DNA from: UBA7359 sp963976795
GTDB lineage: Bacteria; Pseudomonadota; Gammaproteobacteria; Eutrophobiales; Eutrophobiaceae
Assembly (NCBI GenBank): GCA_963976795.1
Contig: CAXBLT010000009.1
Span: 1 to 64,000 of the forward strand
Direction: 5' to 3'
DNA: 64,000 nt
This document shows, one piece after another, positions 51,620 to 60,753 of the stretch. Under the pieces are notes generated by a model. It saw only the letters and a list, made by a program, of their open reading frames with translations. It was not told where the DNA came from and did not search any database. Within the stretch, counting starts at the first letter, position 1; each line of letters starts with the position of its first letter. A program made the position numbers and the translations under genes.

Positions 51620-54298
51620 ATGAATAAGACTCTTGGCAAACTGATAGTGGATGGAGCGACAATTATTACGCCTACACAGCGTTTAAGTCGTCACTTGCGT
51701 TACCAATTTGCGACAGATCAAATCAAGCGTGGCAAACAAGCGTGGCGGACGGCAGATTGTTTGCCTTGGACAGCCTGGTGTAAACGCAGTTTTGAATCAC
51801 TTGCTTTTCGTACGGACGATAAATTCACTGTATTGAATAATCTTCAGCAACAATGGCTATGGCAAGAGATCATCGGTCATTCGAAATATAAAGAACAATT
51901 GTTACAGACCACGGCGACAGCCAAACAAGCCGCGCATGCGTATCAACTTTGTCAGCAATGGTGTGTTCCCATTTTTCCAGAAGGAGTGTATTTATCAGAG
52001 GACGCCTTTGCCTTTAAGCAGTGGGTCGAGCGCTATGAGAAGCAAAAACAAGAGAATGCCTGGCTGGATGATGCTGTCTTACCAGACTACCTGAGTACGC
52101 ATGCCGAAGAACTGAAACGTCACATAAACAAAATTATTTTTTATGACTTTGACCTACTAACGGCACAGCAACGCAAGCTCAAACAAGCCTTGATTGATAA
52201 TGGTGTTGAGGTTGAAGAATTTAATGCGACGCCACGTAACGAAACCGTAGCCGTCTATGAACAGACCGATAAGCAGGCTGAGATCTGGTCTGCGGCGTGT
52301 TGGGCAAAGCAACGCCTGCAAAACAGGGTTGCGAATAATTCAGATGAAACGATAGGTATCATCGCTCCGAACCTCAGCAGCCTGCGCGAGCAGCTTGAAT
52401 ATGGTTTTGCCTCGGTGCTTACACCAGCTAAATGGCTTAAAACAAACGCAACACAACACAAACCGTATTCGATTTCATTAGGTAAACCTTTATCCAGTTA
52501 CCCTCTCATCATTACGGCGATGAATCTGCTGGCGTTGGGAAAACGCAAAGTGCCAATCAATACGCTGAGTGCTTTATTACATTCACCGTTTATCAGTGGT
52601 GCTGCGGAAGAAGCCGCAGCACGAGCAAAATTTGATGCTGCACTCAGGCGCATCGGCGAGCAACAGCTCAGTTTCAAAACCTTGTACTGGATTGCCGAAG
52701 TTCGCTGTAAAGAGCATGAACAATGTGAAGGTTTTATTCAATTATTGAAGACGTTTGAGATCTCGTTTCTAAGTCATGCAAAGAAACAAACATTACGCGA
52801 ATGGACCATGAGTTTCTCTGAGTGGTTAAGTGGTTTTGCCTGGCCGGGGGAACGAAGTCTAAACAGTGATGAACATCAGGCATTACAGGCATGGCAATCC
52901 GCATTAACGCAATTGGCTAGCCTGGATGGATTGACCGAGCAGGTTAGTTTCAGTACCGCTTTTTTTCAGTTAAATCGTTTGCTAGGTGAGACACAGTTCC
53001 AGCCGGAGACCACAGAAACCCCGATTCAAATTCTGGGTATGACGGGTGCTGCCGGGATGCAGTTTGATTACCTGTGGGTGATGGATATGCAAGATGAGTG
53101 TTGGCCGCAAATAAAACAGGCCAATGCATTTATCCCGATTACTTGCCAGCGGGAGTTTAATATCCCTGACGCCAGTGCCGATATGCAACTCAAATTGGCA
53201 AAGCAATTAACGCAGAAACTGAGCGCATCGGCAAAGGAAATAGTCTTCAGTTATACCAAGCTGGAAGGTGATCGTATCTGCCGCCCCAGTCCCTTGATCA
53301 GGGTTGAAAATGCAGAGACCAATAATACAAACATGCCCTATGAAGATTATAAAGACATTCTATTAGGGTCGTCCCAACTGGAATCTTTTATGGATGTCCA
53401 CGCGCCAGAAATTCCTGTTGGTCAAATTGCGAATGGTGGTAGCGCCTTGTTTAAAGATCAATCAGCTTGTCCCTTTAAAGCCTTTGCGCGTCATCGTCTC
53501 TATGCTGAGTCATTACAACAGAGTGATATCGGTCTCAGTGCCGCCGAACGTGGTAATCTGGTGCACCGTGCTTTGCAGTATCTTTGGCAACGCTTGAAGT
53601 CGTCAGACACTCAGGACTATCGTTCAGAAACAGAACTGACAAAGATCATTCGTTCTGTTGTACAAGAAGCGATCAAACAACAGATCTCGCAGCAACCGGA
53701 AACTTTTACTGATCGATTTACCGAATTGGAACAACAACGACTCGAACAACTATTAAAAGAATGGTTGTTGATCGAAAAAGATCGCAGCGGTTTTAAAATT
53801 ATATCAACAGAAGAATGGCGAACGGTCTTGTTTCAGGATATCGAATTAAATCTGCGCGTTGATCGCATTGATGAACTGGCCGATGGTCGTTGTGTGATTA
53901 TCGATTACAAGACCGGCGCGGTGAGCAAAAATGATTGGGAGTCAGATAATCCGAATGATCCACAGCTACCCTTATATGCGATTACCAGCAAGCAGGAAGT
54001 AGCGGCCATCGCCTTTGCTAGTTTAAAACGCGGTAAATTAGGCTTTGTCGGCCAGGCCGATGCAGATGATATCTTACCCGGCATCAAATCAGACAGCGAT
54101 CTGTCATGGCAAGACAAATTGGATGCATGGGAACAGATACTGATCCAACTCGCGGATGACTTTCGACAAGGCAAGGCGATTGTTGACCCTACCAAGACAG
54201 CATGTCGTTATTGTGACCTGCATGCCCTGTGTCGCATACATGAACGTGTAGAAAACCCGGATGAGCTTGAACAACAGGAGGGTGAGGCCCATGTCTAA
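51620..54298 (+). CDS. PD-(D/E)XK nuclease family protein, probable DNA repair protein (AddB-like)
   Basis: 892 residues. The N-terminal two-thirds is a degenerate UvrD-like helicase fold (ATIITPTQRLSRHLRYQF; motif-like GAAGMQFDYLWVMDM). The C-terminus is a PD-(D/E)XK nuclease with catalytic VIIDYKTG (about residue 760). Cys in QSACPFKAFARHRL and in ACRYCDLHALC (three) fit the Fe-S cluster of AddB-type nucleases. Its stop overlaps the start of the helicase gene. The pair probably processes DNA double-strand ends like AddAB. It lacks the Walker A of true AddB helicases. Confidence 0.9.
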   Translation: MNKTLGKLIVDGATIITPTQRLSRHLRYQFATDQIKRGKQAWRTADCLPWTAWCKRSFESLAFRTDDKFTVLNNLQQQWLWQEIIGHSKYKEQLLQTTATAKQAAHAYQLCQQWCVPIFPEGVYLSEDAFAFKQWVERYEKQKQENAWLDDAVLPDYLSTHAEELKRHINKIIFYDFDLLTAQQRKLKQALIDNGVEVEEFNATPRNETVAVYEQTDKQAEIWSAACWAKQRLQNRVANNSDETIGIIAPNLSSLREQLEYGFASVLTPAKWLKTNATQHKPYSISLGKPLSSYPLIITAMNLLALGKRKVPINTLSALLHSPFISGAAEEAAARAKFDAALRRIGEQQLSFKTLYWIAEVRCKEHEQCEGFIQLLKTFEISFLSHAKKQTLREWTMSFSEWLSGFAWPGERSLNSDEHQALQAWQSALTQLASLDGLTEQVSFSTAFFQLNRLLGETQFQPETTETPIQILGMTGAAGMQFDYLWVMDMQDECWPQIKQANAFIPITCQREFNIPDASADMQLKLAKQLTQKLSASAKEIVFSYTKLEGDRICRPSPLIRVENAETNNTNMPYEDYKDILLGSSQLESFMDVHAPEIPVGQIANGGSALFKDQSACPFKAFARHRLYAESLQQSDIGLSAAERGNLVHRALQYLWQRLKSSDTQDYRSETELTKIIRSVVQEAIKQQISQQPETFTDRFTELEQQRLEQLLKEWLLIEKDRSGFKIISTEEWRTVLFQDIELNLRVDRIDELADGRCVIIDYKTGAVSKNDWESDNPNDPQLPLYAITSKQEVAAIAFASLKRGKLGFVGQADADDILPGIKSDSDLSWQDKLDAWEQILIQLADDFRQGKAIVDPTKTACRYCDLHALCRIHERVENPDELEQQEGEAHV

Positions 54299-57200
54299 TC
54301 CCGTTGTTGATCAAGCCGCCAGAAGCAAGGCGTTGGCACCGGATCAATCTTTTATTATCCAGGCCCCGGCCGGTTCCGGTAAAACCGGGTTGTTGATTCA
54401 ACGTTATTTAAGATTATTGTCCTTAGTCGATGCACCGGAAGAGATCATAGCGATTACCTTTACCCGCAAGGCGGCCGCCGAGATGCAGGGGCGAATACTT
54501 GATGCCCTGAATATGGCAGCGAATATGGATTCAAGCGGTGACGAGCCAGAATCCGATCATGATAAAACAACATTCGTTTTAGCGCGGGCAGCATTGCAGC
54601 GTGACCAGGAGCAAGGCTGGCAGATCATTGAAAACCCCAGTCGTTTACGCCTGCAAACGATAGATTCATTCTGCGCCTATCTCACGAGACAGATGCCGCT
54701 GTTGGCAAGACTTGGTACGCAACCGGAAACGCTGGATGATGCCGAGCATCTATATCAACAAGCGGCGATCAATACGCTGGCAGAATTGGAAAGCGGCGCA
54801 GGCTGGTCAGAGGCGATAGCCAATCTGGTATTTCATCTGGATAACGACTTGCCGCGCATTAAAAACTTGATCGTCGATATGTTAAGAAAACGCGATCAAT
54901 GGTTAAGTTATGTCGTACAGGAACATGATCGCAATGACATGGAACAGGCATTGGTCAGATTGATCGAAGATCAATTGAGCATCACTGCCGCGTTGTTTCC
55001 CAATGAACATAAGAGCGAATTGCTGGCGTTAATCGATTTTGCGGCAAAACATTTAAGCGAGTCTGACCCAGATAACCCGATCACAGCGTGTTTGTCGATC
55101 ACCAGCATGCCGGATAGCAGGGCGACTAGTCTTAACTATTGGCGCGCTATTAATGAATTGTTATTAACCAAGGCCGGGACATGGCGCAAACAACTTACCG
55201 TCAAGAATGGTTTTCCGCCGGCAAGCGGTAACAAGCTGGAAGCGGATGAACGTACCAGCAAGAAAAAACAAATACAGGCCTTGATCACGGAGTTGCAAAA
55301 GGTCGATGGTTTACAACAGTCGCTGGCTACGATCAGTACCTTACCACCTGCACATTATACCGATGCAGAATGGTTGATCGTGAATGCCTTATGCGAGTTG
55401 CTCAAACTTGCCGCGGTACAACTACGTTTGATCTTTGCTGAACGTAATCAAATGGATTTTATTGGTATTGCCGAGTCCGCTGTGAATGCGCTGGGTACAG
55501 ATGAGTTGCCAACAGAGCTTGCCTTACAACTGGATTATCACATCAAACATTTATTGGTGGATGAATATCAGGATATCTCGGTCAATCAATATCGATTGTT
55601 ACAACGCTTAACACGAGAATGGTCAATGGATGATGGACGTAGCCTGTTTCTGGTAGGCGACCCGATGCAATCAATCTATCGTTTTCGTGAGGCCGAAGTT
55701 GGTTTGTTTATTAAAACATTTCATGATCAATCGCTAGGCAATGTCCCGCTAAATGCATTACGCCTCAGCGTGAACTTCAGATCACAACAAGGTCTGGTTG
55801 ATTGGGTAAACGAGAGTTTTAATAACATCTTTCCCGCACAAGATGATTTGATTACCGGTGCCGTGTCCTACAGTAGGGCAGATGCCTTTGATAAAAGCGC
55901 ATCAAGTAATAATGTTCGAATCTATCCCCTGTATGGCAAGGCCTATCAAAAAGAGTCACAGCATGCGGTCGAGATCATTCAGGAAATCAAACGACAAGAC
56001 TCGCAAGACAATATTGCTATCCTGGTTCGCAGTCGATCACACCTGGCCGAGATAGTACCAGCCTTAAGGAATGCAAACATTGGTTTCAAGGCAATCGATA
56101 TCGAAGGTCTGGGTAGCCAGGCCGCAATACAAGATCTACTCGCATTAACTCGTGCTTTTTTGTTCCAAGCCGACCGAGTTGCCTGGTTGGCCTGCTTGCG
56201 TGCGCCGTGGTGCGGTCTAAGTCTCGAATCCTTATACGCGCTTTGTGACCAGCATCGGGATAAGACAATTTGGGAATGTGTTTGCGATGAAGAACTGGTC
56301 AATAAGTTGGCGCAAGAACAACAAATACGACTGCAAAACTTCAAAGCAATCTATGAAACCGTACTGTTACAAAAACAACGCCTGTCGATTCGCGATGCCG
56401 TAGAAGCTTTCTGGATTCAACTCGGTGGCCCGGCCACCTTATCGGGAAAAACCGATCTGGAAAATTGTTTAAGCTATTTATCGCTACTCGAAACATTGGA
56501 TCAGGGTGGTTCGATAGAAGACCTACAAGAGCTTATCGATGATGTCAGTCAACTCTATGCCGCGCCTGATCTGAAAGCCGATAATCAAATACAGATCATG
56601 ACCATACACAAGGCCAAAGGACTGGAGTTTGATCATGTCATCCTGCCAGGACTTGGCCGTTCACCGCGTTTCAATCAAGGGGATCTATTGGTCTGGTTAT
56701 TACGCCAACGCGATAACGAACAGGAGGATCTGGTGTTGGCTCCCATACGCGAGGCAGGAAACTTTCAAGCCCCGATCTATGATTACATCAATAACACCGA
56801 TAAGGCTAAACAACGTTACGAAGACGCGCGCTTGCTTTATGTCGCTACCACGCGGACCCGAAAAACATTACACCTCATCGGTAATGCGAGCCTGAAAGAA
56901 AGCAAAGACGAAGTAAGTTGTGATGCGCAAAGCCGTTCGCTACTAGGACACCTTTGGTCTACAGTGCAAGCTGTCTATGAGCGGCATATGCCCGGCACAA
57001 TAGAGCAAGGTGAAACAGCACCGACGCTGGTGATTAATCAGGAAACGAAACGTTTAACTAAAGACTGGCAGCATCCCGAACTACCCGCAAGTATCACATG
57101 GCAACATGCAACTGAAGACGAAGCTGAACCGGTCTTGATCGAATTCGAATGGGCAGGGGAAACGATTAAGCATATCGGTTCCGTAGTACATAAGGCCATT

Positions 57201-57686
57201 CAATGTATCGCAGAAGAAGGCACCGACCAGTGGACACAGCAACGTATCGAAGCCGAACAACAGGGTTTTGATAATGCCTTGCGACAACTGGGTGTGCCGC
57301 AAAGTGAAAGATCGAACGCCGTAAAGCGCGTGATCAATGCCTTAAGTAATATGATCAATGATGAACGCGGGCAATGGATCCTCTCAAAAGAGCATAAACA
57401 ACGACAAAATGAATACCCAATAAGCGGTATAGTTAATGAAAAATTAACCAATGCGATATTGGATAGAACCTTTGTCGATGAAAAAGGGACTCGTTGGATT
57501 ATTGATTACAAGACCAGTCGCCACGAAGGCGCTAATCTCGATACGTTTCTGAATCACGAACAGGAACGCTATCAGGAACAACTGGAGAAATACGGCACAC
57601 TGATGAAGCAACTCGGCGAAGAGAATATAAAACTGGGTTTGTACTTTCCGTTGTTGCAAGGTTGGCGGGAGTGGGAGCATCTTTAA
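54291..57686 (+). CDS. UvrD/REP-family helicase-nuclease (AddA-like)
   Basis: 1131 residues from the ATG at 54291, which overlaps the previous stop by 8 bp and follows GGTGAGG. Helicase motifs: Walker A APAGSGKTG, Ia AITFTRKAAAEMQGRI, II LVDEYQD, III LVGDPMQSIYRFREAE, IV-VI with IMTIHKAKGLEFDHVI and LLYVATTRTRK. The C-terminal nuclease domain has WIIDYKTSRH. This is the AddA layout. It works with the upstream nuclease in recombinational repair. It is immediately followed by the truncated integron integrase gene on the other strand. Confidence 0.95.
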   Translation: MSNPVVDQAARSKALAPDQSFIIQAPAGSGKTGLLIQRYLRLLSLVDAPEEIIAITFTRKAAAEMQGRILDALNMAANMDSSGDEPESDHDKTTFVLARAALQRDQEQGWQIIENPSRLRLQTIDSFCAYLTRQMPLLARLGTQPETLDDAEHLYQQAAINTLAELESGAGWSEAIANLVFHLDNDLPRIKNLIVDMLRKRDQWLSYVVQEHDRNDMEQALVRLIEDQLSITAALFPNEHKSELLALIDFAAKHLSESDPDNPITACLSITSMPDSRATSLNYWRAINELLLTKAGTWRKQLTVKNGFPPASGNKLEADERTSKKKQIQALITELQKVDGLQQSLATISTLPPAHYTDAEWLIVNALCELLKLAAVQLRLIFAERNQMDFIGIAESAVNALGTDELPTELALQLDYHIKHLLVDEYQDISVNQYRLLQRLTREWSMDDGRSLFLVGDPMQSIYRFREAEVGLFIKTFHDQSLGNVPLNALRLSVNFRSQQGLVDWVNESFNNIFPAQDDLITGAVSYSRADAFDKSASSNNVRIYPLYGKAYQKESQHAVEIIQEIKRQDSQDNIAILVRSRSHLAEIVPALRNANIGFKAIDIEGLGSQAAIQDLLALTRAFLFQADRVAWLACLRAPWCGLSLESLYALCDQHRDKTIWECVCDEELVNKLAQEQQIRLQNFKAIYETVLLQKQRLSIRDAVEAFWIQLGGPATLSGKTDLENCLSYLSLLETLDQGGSIEDLQELIDDVSQLYAAPDLKADNQIQIMTIHKAKGLEFDHVILPGLGRSPRFNQGDLLVWLLRQRDNEQEDLVLAPIREAGNFQAPIYDYINNTDKAKQRYEDARLLYVATTRTRKTLHLIGNASLKESKDEVSCDAQSRSLLGHLWSTVQAVYERHMPGTIEQGETAPTLVINQETKRLTKDWQHPELPASITWQHATEDEAEPVLIEFEWAGETIKHIGSVVHKAIQCIAEEGTDQWTQQRIEAEQQGFDNALRQLGVPQSERSNAVKRVINALSNMINDERGQWILSKEHKQRQNEYPISGIVNEKLTNAILDRTFVDEKGTRWIIDYKTSRHEGANLDTFLNHEQERYQEQLEKYGTLMKQLGEENIKLGLYFPLLQGWREWEHL

Positions 57687-57703
57687 TATGAAATTATTTG
57701 ATT

Positions 57704-58093
57704 TCAGCGTAAATCGTCAATAGGACTTTTAACACCCCGCCCCCTTTTTTTGACAACAGGGATTCTTCTTGATGGACGAGCATAATTAAATTTCAAATCA
57801 TCCAATGTGATATTCAGAAACTTCTTATAAAGAAATACCAGCGCATTCAATGCCGTTTTTTGTGTGCTCGGTGAGACACTACGTTCGATGGCTAAAAAGG
57901 AAAGAAAAGCATCTATCTCAGTTGCGCTCATATCTTGAGGGTGTCGCATTTTGTTAAATCGAATATAATAAATAATCCAATGTAGATAGGTCTTTTCAGT
58001 ACTATCAGCGAGGCCTTTTTTGCGTATAAAGGAACGAAGTTGTGGAATAAATCGGTTAGACTTCGGATCAATGGGAACAGGGATATCATCCAT
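57704..58093 (-). pseudogene. intI: Integron integrase IntI remnant with the catalytic domain deleted
   Basis: 129 residues from the ATG at 58093 (AAGGAG at the right distance), whereas IntI is about 320-340. Residues 1-115 are the SAM-like core-binding domain: STEKTYLHWIIYYIRF, the RHPQDMSATEIDAFLSFLA block and STQKTALNALVFLYK, ending ARPSRRIPVV. In IntI this is followed by the catalytic domain. Here it runs straight into KKRGRGVKSPIDDL, which matches the extreme C-terminal tail of IntI ('GGAGVRSPLDAL' in IntI1). So an in-frame internal deletion removed the domain with the Arg-His-Arg-Tyr residues. It faces away from the cassettes, as intI does. Confidence 0.85.
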
Positions 58094-58417
58094 GAGAAAA
58101 CTCCTTAAATTAATAGCAGTTCTTGCTGATTTATTATCATGCAATCTATTTCGTAAAAAACAACTGACAGTGCCGTTGTTTTTTATCAGAACCGAAATAA
58201 AAATAAGGCATATAAATTAATCATATATAAATAAACTCAATAGCCTGGTTAGAAAAAAAACAATCGCAGAAAACAACGGCACTCGCGGCTTATTTTTTAA
58301 CTAAATTGAGCTAGTATTGTAAGAGTTTGATTTGAAATGAATAACAAGGAGTATTAGCGCGATGGAATTAAAGAAAACAAAAGCCGAAAACTACGGCGTG
58401 CGCCATAAAACAAACTG
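58094..58417. other. attI-like region and promoter region between the intI remnant and the first cassette
   Basis: About 320 bp with no gene except a small frame (see next entry). By position it holds the recombination site attI and the promoters of intI and of the cassettes. The join is at G58417^T58418: the sequence TGTTAGCTAC begins cassette 1, and its reverse complement GTAGCTAACA ends it. The attI side of the core has no obvious direct repeats that I can define by eye. Confidence 0.6.
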
Positions 58418-58421
58418 TTAG
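58362..58421 (+). CDS. Tiny ORF ending in the attI core (ORF-11-like leader peptide)
   Basis: A 19-codon frame, MELKKTKAENYGVRHKTNC. AAGGAG lies about 10 nt before the ATG. Its stop TAG (58419-58421) is made of bases from the core site GTTAGC, so it is created by the cassette junction. In class 1 integrons a short ORF (ORF-11) in attI1 boosts translation of the first cassette. This could be an analogue; cassette 1 starts 19 bp later. No direct evidence of expression. Confidence 0.35.
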   Translation: MELKKTKAENYGVRHKTNC

Positions 58422-58439
58422 CTACTTAAACAAACACCT

Positions 58440-59678
58440 ATGGACGATATATGTAAAACAGTCGTTGGCTACTATCTAGAGTCGGATCGTTTCAACGGGT
58501 CTCCGGTCAACGATTCATGGGAGCGATCTGTGATTCAGGCGCACATCGAAGCTGGGGGGATTGAAGTCATCGGTCCGGGGATTTTCCCCAATCCTCACAT
58601 CAAGCCATTTTCAGGAATTCCAATCGAGCGGCAGTTAGAAGAATTCGCCTCAAATCCAGATGATTGTTGCCTGTACCCAGGCAGGCCACTTTTAGAAAAG
58701 GTTGTAAAAGATAGCGATTATGAGGGGCGGCCTTACACCAAGCGTGTTGCTTTAGGTGGTGGGCAGTTAGATGGTGTGTATTTTGATATTTCGATCTTGG
58801 AGCAATACCGAAACGATCCGAGATATTACTATTGGGCCAATGATATCAATGGACAGATTTGCATACAGGATGAACATTATGAATCAAACACAGTAGATGA
58901 GAGAGACAAGGTCTTACTCGAAACTTTTGGATTCGGTTTCAATGATTCTTATGAACGATGTGTCGTATCGTTGCTGTGGTATATCTCTACCCTAAGCAAG
59001 GAGCATCAACAAATCTGGGCGGCGAAAGAACTACTGAGCAGTGATTTTAAAATGCACCCTGATTATTACAAAAACAACATCGTTGGTGATTGGGGTGAGC
59101 GCCTGCCACTTTGTGAAGCATTTGTCATGGAATTATCGGTCATCAATCAAATGGCCAACATGATTAATTCTGAAAATCTGTTCAGAAAAGATTATTCCGA
59201 AGCAAGGCCGAAAGAGTTTGCCTTTCTTATTCGCCCAACCCTTTCCGCGTTCAACTCGTTCGTTCTTCTTCTAGACCAGATGATGTCGGACAATATAAAC
59301 AAGAAATTCTTCGCGGGTGAAATTTCGGACGAATACGATCATGAGAGAGATGACGGAAGGGTTGAGGTGAGAAAAAAAGGGACGATAGCAATTCTTGAAG
59401 AATGGATTGATCGGTACTTTCGACCACAAGATGATGGGCCGATTAAAGAAATGAAAGCTGCCTTTCGAAAAGTGAGAAAGTTGCGACAGAAGCCTGCCCA
59501 TAGTGTCCAAGAAGATGCTTTTGATCAAAAGTACATCAAAGATCAGCGAAAACTTATTCTGGATGCGTACGGAGCGGTTCGCACTTTAAGGCAAATATTG
59601 GCCAACCACCCAAGAGTTAAGGCCAACCCACCTGATATCAACGAACAACTTTGGAAGGGCGAAATATGGCCTATGTAG
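58440..59678 (+). CDS. Cassette 1: 412-residue protein with a HEPN-like C-terminal region
   Basis: I recognise no named family over the full length. The C-terminal about 180 residues are helical and end with an R-x4-H motif: Arg349 to His354 in KLRQKPAHS, followed by a helix with KYIKDQRKLILDAYGAVRTLRQIL. This is like HEPN ribonuclease domains, where an Rx4-6H motif is catalytic. The N-terminal part has beta/acidic segments (ALGGGQLDGVYFD). HEPN proteins are common in toxin and antiphage systems; here the link is suggestive only. The cassette runs from 58418 to the attC at 59675-59757. Confidence 0.6.
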   Translation: MDDICKTVVGYYLESDRFNGSPVNDSWERSVIQAHIEAGGIEVIGPGIFPNPHIKPFSGIPIERQLEEFASNPDDCCLYPGRPLLEKVVKDSDYEGRPYTKRVALGGGQLDGVYFDISILEQYRNDPRYYYWANDINGQICIQDEHYESNTVDERDKVLLETFGFGFNDSYERCVVSLLWYISTLSKEHQQIWAAKELLSSDFKMHPDYYKNNIVGDWGERLPLCEAFVMELSVINQMANMINSENLFRKDYSEARPKEFAFLIRPTLSAFNSFVLLLDQMMSDNINKKFFAGEISDEYDHERDDGRVEVRKKGTIAILEEWIDRYFRPQDDGPIKEMKAAFRKVRKLRQKPAHSVQEDAFDQKYIKDQRKLILDAYGAVRTLRQILANHPRVKANPPDINEQLWKGEIWPM

Positions 59679-59757
59679 CTAACAAGGCTGTCAACGCGGA
59701 CGCGTTTTTCGTTCGCTGCGCTCACTACAAATGCGCCGGTTACGGCTGGCGTTATGT
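59675..59757 (+). other. attC site of cassette 1
   Basis: Starts with the inverse core GTAGCTAAC (the reverse complement of the cassette start) and ends with GCGTTATGTG, where the crossover is at G59751^T59752. Between them are imperfectly complementary arms (GTCAACGCGGACGCG... and ...GCGCCGGTTACGGC), as in classical 59-be sites. A well-preserved attC. Confidence 0.9.
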
Positions 59758-59776
59758 GTAAATAGAGTATCGAGAT

Positions 59777-60148
59777 ATGGAATTTCAAACGATCCCAATT
59801 TTACGAATATTTGATGAAGAGAAGGCCAAAGAATTCTATTTGGACTTCCTCGGAATGAACCTTGACTGGGAACATCGATTTGAAGCCGAGGCACCTATTT
59901 ATATGCAGGTATCCCGAGATAATTTGGTATTTCACCTTAGTGAACATTCCGGTGATTGCACTCCGGGATCAAAAGTATTCGTTAATATCAGTGAACTCGA
60001 TAAATTTCACGAAGAGATCACATCAAAAGGTTACAAATACAATCATCCTGAAATAACCGTTGCACCCTGGGGAGATAGAGTTCTAGAAGTGGTAGACCCA
60101 TTCTCTAATAAGGTATTGTTCAATGATGAAAAAACACATAACAAATAG
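59777..60148 (+). CDS. Cassette 2: glyoxalase/bleomycin-resistance-fold protein
   Basis: A 123-residue VOC superfamily protein with paired beta-alpha-beta-beta-beta modules (TIPILRIFDEEKAKEFYLDFLGM, here split: IPILRIFDEEKA and FYLDFLGM; DRVLEVVDPFSNKVLF at the end). VOC cassettes are typical integron cargo; Ble-type members bind glycopeptide antibiotics, and others act on small substrates. No clear metal triad assignment is possible by eye. The last codons overlap the attC. Confidence 0.88.
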   Translation: MEFQTIPILRIFDEEKAKEFYLDFLGMNLDWEHRFEAEAPIYMQVSRDNLVFHLSEHSGDCTPGSKVFVNISELDKFHEEITSKGYKYNHPEITVAPWGDRVLEVVDPFSNKVLFNDEKTHNK

Positions 60149-60206
60149 ATCAAGCGGACGCGATAAGTCGCGCGTGATCTAGCACCACTTATTAGGTCGT
60201 TAGATG
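60135..60206 (+). other. attC site of cassette 2
   Basis: Begins with CACATAAC (overlapping the end of the gene), which is the reverse complement of the cassette start TTATGTG at 59752. It ends at GTCGTTAGATGG, with the crossover at G60199^T60200. Inner arms GATCAAGCGGACGCG and CGCGCGTGATC are self-complementary in part. About 70 bp. Confidence 0.88.
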
Positions 60207-60220
60207 GGTAGGAGGTAAGC

Positions 60221-60631
60221 GTGACTGAGAACAAAACCAAGCCAACTTCAGCGTCCGTAGATAGCTTCATTGCAGGTATTGAGAATCCCCGTCGTCGAGC
60301 TGATGCGCTGACCGCTCTCAAAATATACAAGGAAGTGACCGGTCTTCCGCCAGTTATGTGGGGCCCGTCAATCGTTGGCTTTGGGATATACCATTACGTG
60401 TACGATAGTGGGCGCGAGGGGGTTTTGCCGGCGGCCGGCTATTCGCCCCGAAAGGCAAATATGACTTTCTATGTTGGCGGTAAAACCGAAGGCGTAGAAG
60501 CGCTTTACGCTAGATTGGGTAAGCACAAGAAATCGGTCGCGTGTCTTTACATCAATAAGCTTGATGACGTTAACCTTGAGGTGCTGCGCGAAATTATAGC
60601 ACGCGAGTATGCTCAAACAATTCAGGTGTGA
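60221..60631 (+). CDS. Cassette 3: DUF1801 domain protein
   Basis: 136 residues from a GTG start with AGGAGG at the ideal distance. The DUF1801/YdhG-like fold shows FIAGIENPRRRADALTALKIYKEV, with PPVMWGPSIVGFGIYHYVYDSGREG and a C-terminal LYINKLDDVNLEVLREII segment. Members are small alpha/beta proteins of unknown role that often appear as integron cassettes. It follows the 60200 boundary. Confidence 0.92.
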   Translation: MTENKTKPTSASVDSFIAGIENPRRRADALTALKIYKEVTGLPPVMWGPSIVGFGIYHYVYDSGREGVLPAAGYSPRKANMTFYVGGKTEGVEALYARLGKHKKSVACLYINKLDDVNLEVLREIIAREYAQTIQV

Positions 60632-60659
60632 CTTGGATGATAATGAAAACCTTGGTTAT

Positions 60660-60741
60660 GCCATCTAACAAGAAAATCAAGTCGTTCGCTACCGCTTACT
60701 GGCGCGCGCAAAAAGCTGCGCCCCCCAGTAAGCGTTAGAAG
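60660..60741 (+). other. attC site of cassette 3
   Basis: CCATCTAAC at 60661-60669 is the reverse complement of cassette 3's beginning (TTAGATGG at 60200). It ends with GCGTTAGAAG, crossover at G60734^T60735. The arms ACCGCTTACTGG and CCAGTAAGCG are almost perfectly complementary around a GCGC-rich loop. A strong attC hairpin. Confidence 0.92.
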
Positions 60742-60753
60742 CCAAAGTAAGTT

